This document shows, piece by piece, positions 21,133-33,343 of a stretch of 64,000 nt of DNA (position 1 is the stretch's first letter; every line of letters starts with the position of its first letter). The position numbers were made by a program, and so were the translations under genes. The DNA comes from Rhizomucor pusillus (lineage: Eukaryota; Mucoromycota; Mucoromycetes; Mucorales; Lichtheimiaceae). Location: NCBI GenBank assembly GCA_900175165.2, contig FWWN02000395.1, forward strand, positions 1 to 64,000, given 5' to 3'. The notes beneath the pieces are model-generated. The model saw only the letters and a list, made by a program, of their open reading frames with translations. It was not told where the DNA came from and did no database searches.

Positions 21133-24100
21133 TCAACTCTTGGCTTCGCTGATGAATGACTATTTGCACAGACATGACGAATAAGGACCAGCCCGAAATG
21201 AGTTTCAGCTCTTAGCTTACCTGGAAATACTTTTTGAAATCTTTGTTATCACATTGTTGTAGTGCTTGACAGAAACGCTGTGCAGTTTCTGGTGGACACG
21301 AAATGGAGGGTAGATACACATTACTCAGGAACTCGAGATATTCACCGCCTTGCTTATTATATAAGGCCTTGTGGATGCCGCTAATTTCTCCAAACACCTA
21401 GTAGCAATCTGTTTAGCAATACATCGTCTACACTGCGAGCAATTGACAAGCTTACCATAAGCGATTGACCATCAGCCAAATTAAATGATGCATCCGTAGG
21501 CACGGTAAAGGTGGCAGGAACAAGCTCGTTGTACACAAATTGCGTGAAATCACCGGATCCTGACGCTCCCCAAGATGTGACCATCTTCATGAAGACTACA
21601 AAGGCTAGCTTTTGCACGGCAGGGTCGTTGTTGTCTTTTGCGAAATGTAAAATAGTTTGTAGGATAGTGCTGAGATGGCTGATGTTCCGTTCGCTAATGA
21701 GGATGCTTTCAAGGTTGGCGTTGAACAAACTGATGATGAAATTAAGGTAGGCTTTTCGAAGGTCATTAAGTAATACTGCTTCGTCTGTTCCACTTGGCGC
21801 GGTGTTCAGAAAGTCAAATACTCGTTTTACAAGGGGCAGAAGTAGTTCATCGGCAATGCTATGAATCATGGGCTTTGCAATAGGGCGCGTTAATCAAAGT
21901 TTCTGGATTTCGTTCTTTATAGCCTTACCTTGAACTTGTACGCAATTAGACCGATAAATGGTAGGAAATCGACCAATTCTGAAACTTGGCAGTTGTTGAG
22001 CAGGCCATTGATAAGTGCTGGGAGGTAAGGAAGGACTTCGGAACCAAGGCATGTGATAAAGCGAGCAAATGAAAATCGTGCTGAGTCTCTAATCTTTTCA
22101 AACTGGCTGTAGGTCTGCAACACATTCAAGATGATTTCTGTCGCTTGCTTGAATACAACAGCCCATGGTTGTGTACATGCACTTTCCTTTGGTGCGCTCG
22201 GGAAACCTATTTTTGAAAATGTTAGAAACCTGACATGAATTCTAGCCTGGAGCTGTCACAAATACATACCTTTTGCGACACTGCCAATAGCCATGATGTA
22301 ATGATGCAGCTGCAGCAGATAGAGCTCATCCTCCGGGTTGTATCCGCGTTCCATGTACTTGGAAATTCCATCAACCAAAGGCTCCAGTACAATCTTGAGA
22401 TACTCAGTCTGCTTCATAACTTCAATGCTCTCCAGAGAGATTAGCATACCAACAGTCTCAAACAAATAAAGCTGACTGTCAAAAGTTGATGCTGCTGGGA
22501 TTGACATGCCATCTGGAGTGTTGCTTTCAACAGGCATCTCAGCCTGTATGGTCAATAGATCACCCATCGAGTTCAATATGGTCTCGACATAGGGACTCAT
22601 TTTAGACTTAAGGTTCTTCACGAAGCGGTGGAAGAGATACCAACACCTCGATCTAATCTGTTTGAGTGCATGATGCAGGCCTCGAGAATCGACGAATGCC
22701 TCTAGTACTTGGGGAAGATGGTCAGGACGGTGTTCGAAGAATTGGTAATAGCGGGATATGTTTTCAAAATATTGTAAAGCGGCAGAAGGATGAGAGTAAG
22801 CAGAGACATCTGCAAGCATGCATTACCGTTAGTCCATACAGTAATTCTATGCAGCATCCTGAAAACTTACTCGAAGTCACCATTTCCGAGACCATTTCTC
22901 CCAGTGGAGTCAAAGAGTTCGGGTCGTTTGCGTTAATAAAAACCATAGCACCTTTTGGCAAGGCTTCGCCGTACGTATACAGTACATACAGACACAATTC
23001 TACCGTGCGCCAGTCTAACTGAACGCCACTCTTAAATTTGTTCAACGTGTCCATCACAACAGAGTGAACATAGCTGATATAGAGTTCCTCGTTGATAGCG
23101 GCAATGTGATCCGTGAAAATCCGCAAATTCTAGAAGACAGCTAATAAGTATCTTTAGGCAATTCGTCTCCAGCTCGTAAATTCATACCTTTCGAAGTTCG
23201 AAGAACAAAGCCTCTTCATCAGGCTCATCTTCATCACTTCCCCAATCCGTCTCGTCGTCATATTTCATCTTCATGATAACGACGCTTAGGAGAGAAGCGA
23301 GAAATTCTTGCTGGGATGCCGAAAATGGCTGCATGCTCTTCTTTTGCTTTTTGAACTGTGGAGCTACAAGTCAGTCTCCTACAGTGACATTCTTGTTCCT
23401 GAATGAACTTACGATAGTAAGCATGTCGTTGACGAATGCAAAAACTGCGGTGGTAGTATCGTCATATTCATCGGCCAAGAACTTGAGCAAGTACGGCAAT
23501 AGCTGTTCAATGAGCGAGTAGGCGGCGGCTAAGGAATATATATGAGCTTCTATTAAAAATCTCTTTCTTTAGTATCCTACATTACCTTTACCCTCTGCAG
23601 GAACAGAGCTATCCATATAGATTTTGCAAAGTTCGATACCCATAGCATTGGTAAGTCTGGCGACATGCTCCACGAATTCCGGCTCTGACTATGGCATTCA
23701 TAAGTATCAAGAAGCACTGATATGATAAACTACACTTACCAAATCAAGACGACTCAGAGTATCTGTCAGGTTAAGCATCTGGAGCATGCTCAATTTATCC
23801 ATAGGTTGCATGCCTTTGCTAACAACCTAATCAGCAGTCAGAATGCCTTTCCTTCATCTTTGATTTGATCAGTATGTACCTCTGTCAAGCATTCACATGC
23901 AGCAATACCCAGGTTGGAGTCACCCAGCAATTCATACAATGCGCTCATGACCTGGTCGTTGACAACAAGCGAGATATCCATCCATGCAATGTACGCCCCC
24001 AAATTCTTCAATGCTAACTGTGCGATACTGTAGTTTCGAGACCGGAATTCTTGCAGAAGCTCGAACCAGAAAGACGCCAGCATCTGTATATCACCCATGC

Positions 24101-24968
24101 GCATTGTATCCTTGATGGCAGTGTTGCGGACAACTTCATCTCTGTTGCGTGGGATATCAAGCCGTGCAATCTCTTCGTCAATACTGATACAAAGTCGTAA
24201 GAAGAAATCTGCTGCTTTTTCATGACTGGGCGTTCCTGAGGGCGTCTGTACAAGTGCGATAATGTCTTTAAAGAACGTTGGCCATGAGGATGGGTATACG
24301 TGTGCAAAAAGGAGTGTCAATGACTGAGCAGCCTTGTTACGAATAACTTTAGAGCAAGTGTGAGCTTCCAAGATGGGAATTTAAAACCATTTTCACTTCA
24401 ATCTTACATGTTTCTTCGGTAACCTCGTCAGTGTTCTCTACAAATTCTCGCCGCAAATACTCTATCATGGTCTGGCGTATATACTCGACCGCTTCAGCAT
24501 TCAAGGAATCGAAGCTTTGACAAAATATGACGATTTAGATCCTGAATTGGCATATATCTGTTTACAGCTACATACCGATTCTGCAGAGTATTTTCTAAAA
24601 CTTGCAATGCAAAAAATCGTGCTTCCGCCACACTTTATCACAAATTAATTCATATCGCGAGCTGTTGAAATATATTGAAAATACTTACGCCTTTGGCTGT
24701 TTCATGAAGAGCTCAAGGCATACTTGCCAGCCTTCTGGAGCATTTTTTACTTGCTCGCAGTAAGCATTGGCCTAGTGTCGAATGGTTAATAAGCATGCAT
24801 GATCACACGATATCACGTAGCAAGTCCCGCATCCTTATTCAAAGAACTGCTTTGAAGGTGCGGGTTGCTAATATTGTCATCAAAGTTGCGTTTCAGTACC
24901 TGTGCTTTCAAGTTTGGATCGACCTGTGGACCCAATGCATAGATTACAGCTTGTTCTATTTGTTCCAT
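21133..24968 (-). CDS. Exportin-T, tRNA nuclear export receptor (Los1/Xpot)
   Basis: This is a karyopherin-beta family HEAT-repeat protein that exports mature tRNA with Ran-GTP. It begins MEQIEQAVIYALGPQVDPNL, and early exons give CEQVKNAPEGWQVCLELF, the family signature. The Xpo1/importin-like block (AAQSLTLLFAHVYPSSWPTF) is followed by DIIALVQTPSG, LDIPRNRDEVVRNTAIKDTM, then about fifteen helices' worth of HEAT-like sequence. The last exon is tiny: the donor after KKYFQ (about 21224) joins an acceptor at about 21160, giving SFISEAKS and a stop at 21133, in line with the family's usual YFQ-S-F/L-I ending. The gene has many short introns. Length is close to the usual 950-1000 residues. Confidence 0.93.
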
Positions 24969-25995
24969 GGTTGATTACGGAAGACGTTTCTGAGACAAAA
25001 GAGCGAGCGTTTCTACGACTGAGCGTACGTGGCGATTAAAGATGGACTGAGTTTTTGGGACAGCGATGAATCGATCGAGATTTCGTAGATCACACTCTCT
25101 TGTGTTGAGACACTCTCGGAGAACAATAGAGCTTCAAGGCGCGTCTGAGTCTGTCTATTGAGTGGCTTTTGGGTATTCTGCTTTGTATGGTCGAGCAGTG
25201 CTTATAGGTGTTGTGGGGAGGAGGTGACGATTTTTAATGAGGTTGCGCTTGCGACGTGTTTTGGCAAGAGTGGTGGTAGGTGTGCCTCAGGCCAGCAGAT
25301 CCCAAAATTTTTTTGGATGCCGCGTTGATTTTGTCGCTTTGTTTCAGAAGAGATAGCAAGAATGTCAGCCCCACTGTAGGCTGTGCTAGTTTACAAAGGA
25401 TGAGTCATCTTTGCAAGCACTTGACCTTCTCAGGAGGTGAGGCCGCAGCCGACATGCTGCTCCGCGCCCTCTTCGCAGAGTATGTACATTCTCAAATGTA
25501 GTATTTTCCGCTGACCGCAGCTGAATGACATGTATTAAATGATCAGCTGCTGAGTCAAGAATATCACGGTTCAGCCAAGCTGTTCATATTGATAATACTG
25601 TCGAAGAATGGATATGGAGCAGAGACTAGCTAGCGTCGATGAGAAGTCTAATATTCAGAATTTGAACATATAATGGGAAACGATTGTAGTTCCATAAGTT
25701 TACGAGAAGAGCACGTAATTTGCACCGTACCTCGGAAATCTTAACTTTGAGAAGCTTAAAAATAAGCTTTCTGGAACTAAGCAAAGTACAGCGGGAACAG
25801 TTCACTTAGTCAATATCGTATATACCTATCGGTAGAAGGAAAGAAGGCTGTTCCTGGATTCAATCATTTCACCCATCATCCAAGCAAAACAGGCGGAGCG
25901 GAGGCTCTTTCTGGTTGCCCTGAAGTCTGTGCAACCTCGCTTCCTTCTAGCAACATAACTACACGACTGGTCTCGAACACTACTAGACGTGTCTA
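24969..25995. promoter_or_regulatory. Shared divergent region between exportin-T and Sec1 genes
   Basis: About 1.0 kb between divergent start codons. No supported gene is present; short frames such as 25280-25501 lack an exon partner and any recognisable composition. It probably contains two promoters. No specific motif was identified. Confidence 0.45.
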
Positions 25996-28900
25996 ATGTC
26001 GAATTCGGTCAGTATTCGGGGCATCGACCAGATCCTCCGGACTCGTATGTATTTCATTACTGTGCAGCGTCAAGGTTCTCGATGGCAGTAGCGTGCTCAT
26101 CACGCCCATTTCCCCTTCATTCAGGGTTCCTCGATCTCATCAAGGCGGTGCAACCGAGTGGACGATGGAAGCTTGTCGTCGTAGACAGTTTATCTCTCAA
26201 AATCCTCAACTCGGCATGCAAGATGTATGACATTTTGGAGGAGAACGTAAGTCCTGATAGCAGACGTCGTTGGAAATATGTATTGATATGCACATACATT
26301 ATATATGCGAAATAGGTTACAGGCAAGTAATTGTGCAATAGTGGAAAAGGAAAAAATGAGAATCACTTTTTAACGCTACGACATGTACAGTCGTGGAGAA
26401 CATCGAGAAACCGCGACAGCCATATCCAACCGTCGAGGCAGTTTACATCTTGACTCCTTGCGAAGATTCTTGCAGACGTCTTGTGGATGATTTTGCGCGA
26501 TCTGACGGACCAATGTACGCTGCAGCACATGTTCATTTTATACAAGGTGATTACAATATGAAGGACGCCAATCTACTCTCAATATCTTAACGAGCATTGT
26601 TGAATCAGGCCTTGAAAATGATGTTTTGAAAGACCTTTCTCGGAGGCTGACAGAGGCGAACGTGCGGGACTATGTTAAAAACCTCAAGGAAACATATGTA
26701 GATTTCATAGGTTCGTGTAAGAATCCACGGACAGTAAAGAGCAGTTTGTGTGCTAACTCGTCGTCGTAGTTCGGGAACCTGCTGTGTACACATTGGACGA
26801 TGAGCAAAAGTTCTTCACACTTTTCGGCCAAGCGCCAGGCGCCTCGGAAGATGTCGATTGGACAAGCTCTGCAAGCAAGATCTCTGGAGATCTGGATGAT
26901 ATTGCAAAGCAGGTAAAGAGAAGCATCGTAAAGATAACATTTGATAAAAAAATTTCAAGTAACTGATTACCATCACCGTCATAGTTACTGTGTGTTTGCG
27001 TCTCTCTTGGAGAGAATCCGTTGATCCGATACCACCGTCCTCTAGATGTACAAGGCACTGTCAATCGTAATATACCCTGGCACCTTGCAAAGATTTTACA
27101 GTCTCAACTTGACCAATTTTGTAAAATCAATCCCGTATTTCCGGTATGTTGCAAAGAATCTTTTTTCATACATTCTAAAATTCGAACAAGATACGTATCT
27201 CTGCAATGTAGCCTCCGCACGATCCTCCAATGCCACCAGGCACTCTTATTATCCTGGACCGTACCATTGATCCTGTTTCTCCTCTCTTGCACGAATTTAC
27301 ATACCAGGCTATGGTTGCTGATCTTTTGAACGTCGAAGAAACAACCAGTGGTCTTAAATACACGTACGAATATACACAAGAAGACGGCACTAGCAAAGAG
27401 CAGGAAACAACACTGAATGATCAAGACTCTGTTTACACCTCAATCCGCCATTCTCATATTGCTATTACAACCGAACAACTTATCGAAGACTTTAACAACT
27501 TTATGGCAGAGAACCATGGACCATCTGCCGGAGGGTATGTCTGATTACAGTCTGCTCAAGTCCTATACAGTTAGTTATTGTTTATCTGGGTCCATAGGCA
27601 AAACACGGTCAGAAGTTTAAATGACATGAAGAATATGATCGCAAACTTGCCACAATTTCAAGAAATGAAGACAAAGGTAGATAACCAAGATTGATAGCTT
27701 CTATCTATGAGATCATTTATGAAAACGCTGATGAATATTATACAGTTCTCAGCACACATGACTATTGCTACTGACTGCATGAATGAATTCCGAGATCAAA
27801 ACCTTGGTGACATTGCGCTCCTCGAGCAGGTATGTTGCATGCATAGCATTTTGCATAGTTGCAGGAGAAAATCTCACATCATACAACCAACGTGGTCAAT
27901 AGAACATGGCGTGTGGAGAAACTCCAGACGGCAATAAACCAAAGCATCTGACAGACGAGTTGGTGCCCATCTTGGATGATCCTTACACGAGGTAAAGAAG
28001 GATGATGCAAAATAGAGAAACAGTAGAAGTTTACAAACTGTTATCACTGATAGTCAAATGGTAAAAACTCGTCTTATTCTTATTTGGCTAGCAACCACGG
28101 AGAAGGTTGATCCAGAGAAACTGGAGCTACTTCTGGCTCATGCTCGTCTCGATAAGAAATACAAGGATGCCATCGAGAACCTGTCCATGCTAGGTGTACA
28201 ATTGTCTAAATCTGCAAGCAAGCAAGGCGAGAAGTCTAGATGGCACAGAAAGAAGCGAGAAAGCACTGCGAGTCAGCAAGATGTTCCGTTTGAAGTATCG
28301 CGTTACGTTCCTGTAGTCAAACGTGTAGTTGAGGTACGATTCTGCAAAGTTTTACCAGAGGTTTTGAGAGCAATATTTTGACTACAAATCCAGGGACACG
28401 TTAAAGAGACCATCGATCAAAGTTTATTCCCACTTTTGCGCGTAGCACGACCAGACGATCTGCGACGAGATTCTACACACTCACCCAAAGAAGGTTTGCA
28501 GCTAAGGGTATATAAAACACAATGGCACAAGAAATCCAAGGCGAAATCGGCAAGTGGAACAACCGTAGCAGCTCTCATGATATACATATAATTAACTATT
28601 GTATGATTTAGGCTTCTGCAAAACCGCCTTCGGGACCTCCCGTCATCATTTTCATAGCAGGCGGAATGACTTACTCCGAAATGCGATCTGCTTACGAGCT
28701 ATCACAAGCATTTGATCGCGATGTCTATATTGGTAATATTCTAATTCTCCGTGTGCGCAACCAGCATGTGTCAGGATATTCATGCAAATCGAATAATGGA
28801 TAGGATCGACGCATATAATCACTCCAAATCGCTTCGTCGATGATCTCAGTGCACTCAATAAGCGGCCACCGCCTCCAAGAAGCGTGGTTCCGCCATACAC

Positions 28901-29003
28901 TTCAAGTGTGCATCAATCCCAGAAATCTTTGCAACGGCCTACCGTTTCCAGTCCCACTCCATCCCATTCTTCTAAATCTTCAGGCCACAAAAAGCTCTGG
29001 TAG
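25996..29003 (+). CDS. Sec1/Munc18 family syntaxin-binding protein (exocytosis)
   Basis: This protein clasps syntaxin and assembling SNAREs at the plasma membrane. Exon 1 encodes MSNSVSIRGIDQILRTR and is joined through the intron 26045-26124 to FLDLIKAVQPSGRWKLVVVD, the typical SM-protein start. Further motifs follow in order: EKPRQPYPTVEAVYILTP, CEDSCRRLVDDF, AAHVHFIQA, LVREPAVYTLDDE, the domain 3 start PPGTLIILDRTIDPVSPLLHEFTYQAM, then YKDAIENLSMLGVQL and PPVIIFIAGGMTYSEMRSAYE (rebuilt across introns), which is the canonical SM C-terminal strand. The tail is Pro/Ser-rich. More than ten short introns interrupt it. The plasma-membrane Sec1 assignment rather than Vps45/Sly1 is supported by the SRYVPVVKR and FIAGG patterns. 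Confidence 0.93.
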
Positions 29004-29742
29004 AAACCTAAAGACATGTATCCGGCACCCTTGTTACCCATACGTTTCGATAAAATGCAGAATGGCATTGTAGAATAGTCACATTGAAGAGTTGACCTCG
29101 TGGTATCCTCTTCCTCCACAGTGGACAGAATTTATTTGCTGAATTAATAATGTGTCTATCGGTGGTATTCCTAGATGGATCTAATAATCAGGCAATTACC
29201 CAGCTAGGCATTTGCTGACGGTGCACGCTGATGGAAAGAAAAAGAAAATGATTTCATAGGAATACGATCACGAGCATGAACCTCTTGATAAATGAGCTTC
29301 CTTGCGTAGAGTTAAACCTTCTTTTCTGTTATGACGGTGTAAGACTAGTCGGCTGACTTTGTGCATGTCCCTTTTCTATCTACTTGTGTTCGGTTTTCCT
29401 TGTGGCAAAATATACGGAAAACAAAGGGGTTATAGTAAATATTTGTATGGCGACATCGCGTTTGAGGAATGTTGAAGTGCATCCAATACTCAGACATGAA
29501 ACGCCTCGATGTAGTTGCACAAAAGGGTAAGGGCGGTGGCAAAGCCTAAATTTCTGTTCGCGCTTTATCTGTTGTCATTCGTTGAGAGATGATGAACTTG
29601 ACTTGTTTAAGCAAGATGCGCTTTTTTTTTTCTGCGTCCGCTGAATGCAGCTACATTTATGACCTGTCCCCTTTTGTGAGGCCATCAGATCGCTCTCTCT
29701 GCCTTGTTCTTTCTTTAGCTCTCCTATTACTTTCTTAGGCTC
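29004..29742. other. Intergenic region, no gene seen
   Basis: About 740 bases between the Sec1 gene and the stress kinase gene. A CT-rich, T-rich leader (about 29610-29740) precedes the kinase start. Short frames on either strand lack support. Confidence 0.45.
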
Positions 29743-31657
29743 ATGTTGGCACAATTGAAAAACCTCTTCCGTCAAAAGACAACAGGTGGCACCAGCAATA
29801 ACAAGAAGAATCAGCATCAGCAGCATCACCGACGAGGACCTCGATATCGCCACGACAATAAGGTCAAGGTGATTGATTATACCAGCAATCTGCAGCCCAT
29901 GTCCTCCCTCAAGAAAAAGCCAACAGTATCTGAAGAAGAGCAAGAACGGATAAAGACGGCAGAAAGAGCACAGCGGCTGATCGAACAGGAGAAGCAACGA
30001 AAAGCGCAACTGCCCATGTATGTGGGTTTGGAAAGATACGAAATACTTAAGAAGCTAGGAGAGTAAGTATATAAGATCAAATATGCAATCAATGGAACCA
30101 AGTAACCCGGAAAACTCGCTAGTGGAGCCTTTTCGAATGTGTACAAAGGCAGAGACATGAGAACAGGCCGGAGGGTTGCCATCAAGGTTGTCCGAAAACC
30201 TGACGCAGAAACGGAAAATGTAAGAGTTCTTCGTTAATCAGAGCTACACAGTAAACAATGGCTGACATTGTACGCTCTCCACCCAGCAAAATCATCTGCA
30301 CCCGAGTATGAAGCAGAGACCCCGAGCCACTGAAGTAGAGTATATGTGACCTGGTTCAAAAGAATATGGAAAGTCTGACGGATTGTGATGTAGAGGGCAA
30401 ATATTTTGAAAGAAGTACAAATCATGAGAAACATTCGACATCCCAACGTTGTTCAGTTGATCCAGTTTACTGAGTCCAAAGAAAATTATTTCCTTGTCAT
30501 GGAGCTTTGCGATGGCGGCGAGCTGTTTCACCGCATAGTCAAGATGACATATTTCAGCGAACCTCTGTCCCGCCATGTGATTACTCAAGTGGCACAAGGT
30601 GTCCGCCATCTCCATGAAGTATGCGGTGTAGTCCACCGGTAATGTCAATGCCGTTCTTTATTCACAGGTTTTACGAGTAGCTCACAAAAGAATAATTAGC
30701 GACATCAAACCGGAAAACATCCTCTTTGAAGCAATCCCGTTCATCCCCACACCACCGCAACAACGTGTGCGGCACGCGTTTGATCATAACAAGGAAGATG
30801 AAGGAATCTTCATCAAAGACGTCGGGGGTGGTGGCATTGGCACTGTGAAGCTGGCCGACTTTGGGCTATCGAAGCAAATATGGGATAATTCTACGTTTAC
30901 TCCATGCGGGACTGTAGGCTACACTGCGCCAGAGATTGTACGGGATCAGCGCTATTCCAAATCGGTTGACATGTGGGCCATTGGCTGTGTACTGTACACA
31001 ATGCTGTGCGGCTTCCCGCCTTTCTACGATGAATCCATACATGCATTGACAGAAAAAGTAGCCCGAGGCCAATATGCATTCCTAAGTCCGTGGTGGGACC
31101 CAATTTCTGATGCTGCAAAGGATCTCATAACGCGTTTGCTCTGCGTTGATCCGAACGAGCGCTACACTATTGACCAGTTCCTGGCACATCCATGGGTCAC
31201 AGAGGAACCATTTGTCAAGCCAGAGCCGCCAAGCAGCGAGCTTTTGCAAAGCAATGTTAACAGCAACGCTACTCCGTCCACTTTAGCGCCTACTGCATCC
31301 ACTCTATCGACAGATGCATCTTCTCTCGGCCGCAGAGATGTCTTCTCTCCCGGTGTGCCTACTCTCAAGGAGATCTTGGACGTCACGTACGCCGTCCAAC
31401 GTATGGGCGAAGAAAAGTCATTCAGACAACATGGAAAATCTAAAGCTACCGCCTCAACCTCTAAGAACATACCCGGCGCATCATCGATCTCGCCAACCTC
31501 GCCATCAGCAGCACCATCCACCACAAAAAGCATCAGCAAAAGAAATAATAATTACAACAAGAATGCGCCTGTACCGTTTGAGCTTAGTATGGATAATGCA
31601 ACCCTTCTCAAAAACCGACGAGCACATCAACCAGCCCCAGTTCCCCAAATATGCTAA
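29743..31657 (+). CDS. Rck2/Srk1-type stress-activated Ser/Thr kinase (CAMK family)
   Basis: Four exons with introns 30063-30122, 30220-30393 and 30639-30699. The N-terminal ~100 residues are basic and Gln/His-rich. The kinase domain follows: LGDGAFSNVYKG (Gly loop), VAIKVV (Lys), IRHPNVVQL, ELCDGGELFHRIV, then HRDIKPENILFEAIPFIP, the Rck2/Srk1 signature. It is followed by the family's insert before ADFGLSKQIW. CGTVGYTAPEIV (activation loop with Thr), WAIGCVLYTMLCGFPPF and a C-terminal YTIDQFLAHPW complete the domain. The tail is Ser/Thr/Pro-rich and has no obvious MAPK docking site that I can name. Fungal Rck2/Srk1 kinases act downstream of Hog1/Sty1 MAPK and slow translation or mitosis under stress. 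The 174-nt second intron is the longest here. Confidence 0.93.
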
Positions 31658-31820
31658 TTTGCGCTCCCATATTTTTCTCTCTCATTATCTTGTTTCCATT
31701 CCTCCCTACCATGTTATGATGACAACTCGTTTACCTTATCCCTGCCTTCATATTATTCCCACTGTACTGTATTGCCAAAACAGAAATAGCAAACAAAAGA
31801 AAAAGAAAATTGAACCAGTT
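31658..31820. other. Short convergent intergenic segment (kinase / PEX4 3' ends)
   Basis: These 163 bases lie between the kinase stop and the PEX4 stop. The two genes are convergent, so both 3' UTRs probably lie in or across this segment and may overlap. No other feature was seen. Confidence 0.4.
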
Positions 31821-32408
31821 TTACTTTAGAGCATACAGCTGGGTATACATGCGCACCATGCTCTCGTATCCAACCATATCACCGCAGCGAAGTAAGTTTG
31901 CTGCGTCGCAATTTAGAGGAGATGAGGGTTCCGGATTAGAGAGTAGTAAGGATATTGCGAGCACAGTAGATTTCAAAGTCCATGCCGGAGACCATTCCGT
32001 CTTTAGAATATCCAAGCAGATCTCTCCTGTCTACATCATTCATCGTCCCAAACATTAAGCGTTTCAGGTTTACTTGATGTCAAGTTTACAGATTTACCTG
32101 GAAATGTACGTTAGGATGGCAGATTTTAGTAGTAAAATGAATTGTAGGTGGGTGAATCGGGTAATTATGTGGAACTTGAATAGATAAATCAAATACACCA
32201 CCTGAAAGCCAATTATCAGATAAGCGCTGATACTAGCATCTGCCTTCTTACCTTCGTAAGGTGTATCCGGTAAGCCTGCCAACCGTGCTTTCCACTTTGT
32301 AAGATCGTGATCTGATTCGGGACTCAATTCCAAGATCTCTGGGTGTGTAGCCGATTCTCGTTGATAATCGCGAAGCTCTTTGAGCAATCGTCGAGAAACT
32401 GGATCCAT
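31821..32408 (-). CDS. PEX4: Peroxisomal ubiquitin-conjugating enzyme E2 (Pex4-like)
   Basis: About 155 residues in three exons joined through acceptors near 32200 and 32055. The E2 core runs RLLKELRDY, then TKWKARLAGLPDTPYEGG, VFDLSIQVPHNYPIHPPTIHF, the HPN motif (KICHPNVHF) and the active-site Cys in TGEICLDILK, followed by WSPAWTLKSTVLAISLLLSNP. The exact junctions matter: the third exon must begin at ACA to give TGEICLD, and does. The TEWSPAWTLKST and AISLLL pattern and the short C-terminus match Pex4/UBC10 rather than general Ubc4/5 types. Pex4 monoubiquitinates Pex5 so it can be recycled from peroxisomes. The gene is head to head with a small unknown gene, sharing a region of about 150 bases. 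Confidence 0.88.
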
Positions 32409-32555
32409 TTGAAATGCAGGAAATGAAAGGGAGGAAAAAGAGGTGTAAAGTATATGTTGGGGGAAAAGTCTCTAAAAAGTACGTAATGTGGGGACAAGTC
32501 CCAAATGCAGAAATTGCTGACTCAAACCTTCTCTTTCCCTTTCCGTCCTTGGTTT

Positions 32556-33011
32556 ATGAGCTGTCAAACCTGTACGGGCTGTTTTACCGGTTCTAGCTGT
32601 CGCAGTCAAACATCTGCAAGAATCAGCTCCAAAGAACGCTTCCATACGCTACTTGAGCTGGCAAGCACGAGTCAGAACGAAAACGATTCAGAGCAGCACG
32701 ATCATGTCATTTCTACGATCGCCTCGGAGCTCTCTAACAACGTATATTCGGCACAAGTTGCTTTGATTGAGGCATATCGTCAGCTGCCACTGCAAGATTT
32801 TTTGGTGATAGCACATACCTGTCGCAAGCACGACATCGTTGGAGCGTACGTGGCCTGGATGTGGGAGTACTGTGGTGCGAAAGCCGATCAGTTGCTATCC
32901 ACATGCAAGTCGCCAAGCGACGAGTTGTGGCAGTATTTGGATGAGAAAGCCGAGATGCATGAGCTATTCAACAGTCTGCCACCTGGATCGCTAGGCCGTG
33001 TTAAGCGATAG
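32556..33011 (+). CDS. Small hypothetical protein, Cys-rich N-terminus
   Basis: I do not recognise this protein. A single open frame from 32556 to 33011 encodes about 150 residues; a further ATG at 32505 would add 17. The N-terminus has several cysteines (MSCQTCTGCFTGSSCR), perhaps palmitoylated or metal-binding. The C-terminal two-thirds is helical (STIASELSNNVYSAQVALIE, AHTCRKHDIVGAYVAWMWEY, DELWQYLDEKAEMHELF) and ends in LGRVKR. Composition and length make it more likely real than a shadow. It lies divergent to PEX4 with a short common promoter, so co-regulation is possible but not shown. Confidence 0.5.
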   Translation: MSCQTCTGCFTGSSCRSQTSARISSKERFHTLLELASTSQNENDSEQHDHVISTIASELSNNVYSAQVALIEAYRQLPLQDFLVIAHTCRKHDIVGAYVAWMWEYCGAKADQLLSTCKSPSDELWQYLDEKAEMHELFNSLPPGSLGRVKR

Positions 33012-33343
33012 AACCACGTTTCAAGTATCGAATCCGCATCTTATCTAACGCATGTATACATACCATTCATTGTAAATTTTACTCATCGTTTGTGCTTCCC
33101 TGTTTATTTTCTCCATCTCTGATGCATTCCTAAAGGTGGTTATCACATTATCCTCTCCATTGAATTATATCTTCAACGAATACAATACATTTAATAAAAG
33201 TACCATTCTCACACGATAACCAGACCTTAATAGGACCATTTCTGTACCGTCATCTGTGTAACGATAACGGGCTTTGCAAACCACATGAAAAGGACAATAG
33301 TGTCCTCAAAGCCCATCCCATACTTTGATACGCAACTTACAGA
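33012..33343. other. Intergenic region, no gene seen
   Basis: About 330 AT-rich bases between the small hypothetical gene and the esterase gene, containing an AATAAAAG string near 33192. Nothing else was identified. Confidence 0.4.

Noticed and set aside
25280..25501. 73-codon frame in the exportin-T / Sec1 shared region
   Set aside because: No splice partner, no recognised composition, and it lies where two promoters are expected.
29575..30009. 144-codon minus-strand frame overlapping the stress kinase start
   Set aside because: It is antisense to the well-supported kinase exon 1 and is a shadow of its low-complexity coding sequence.
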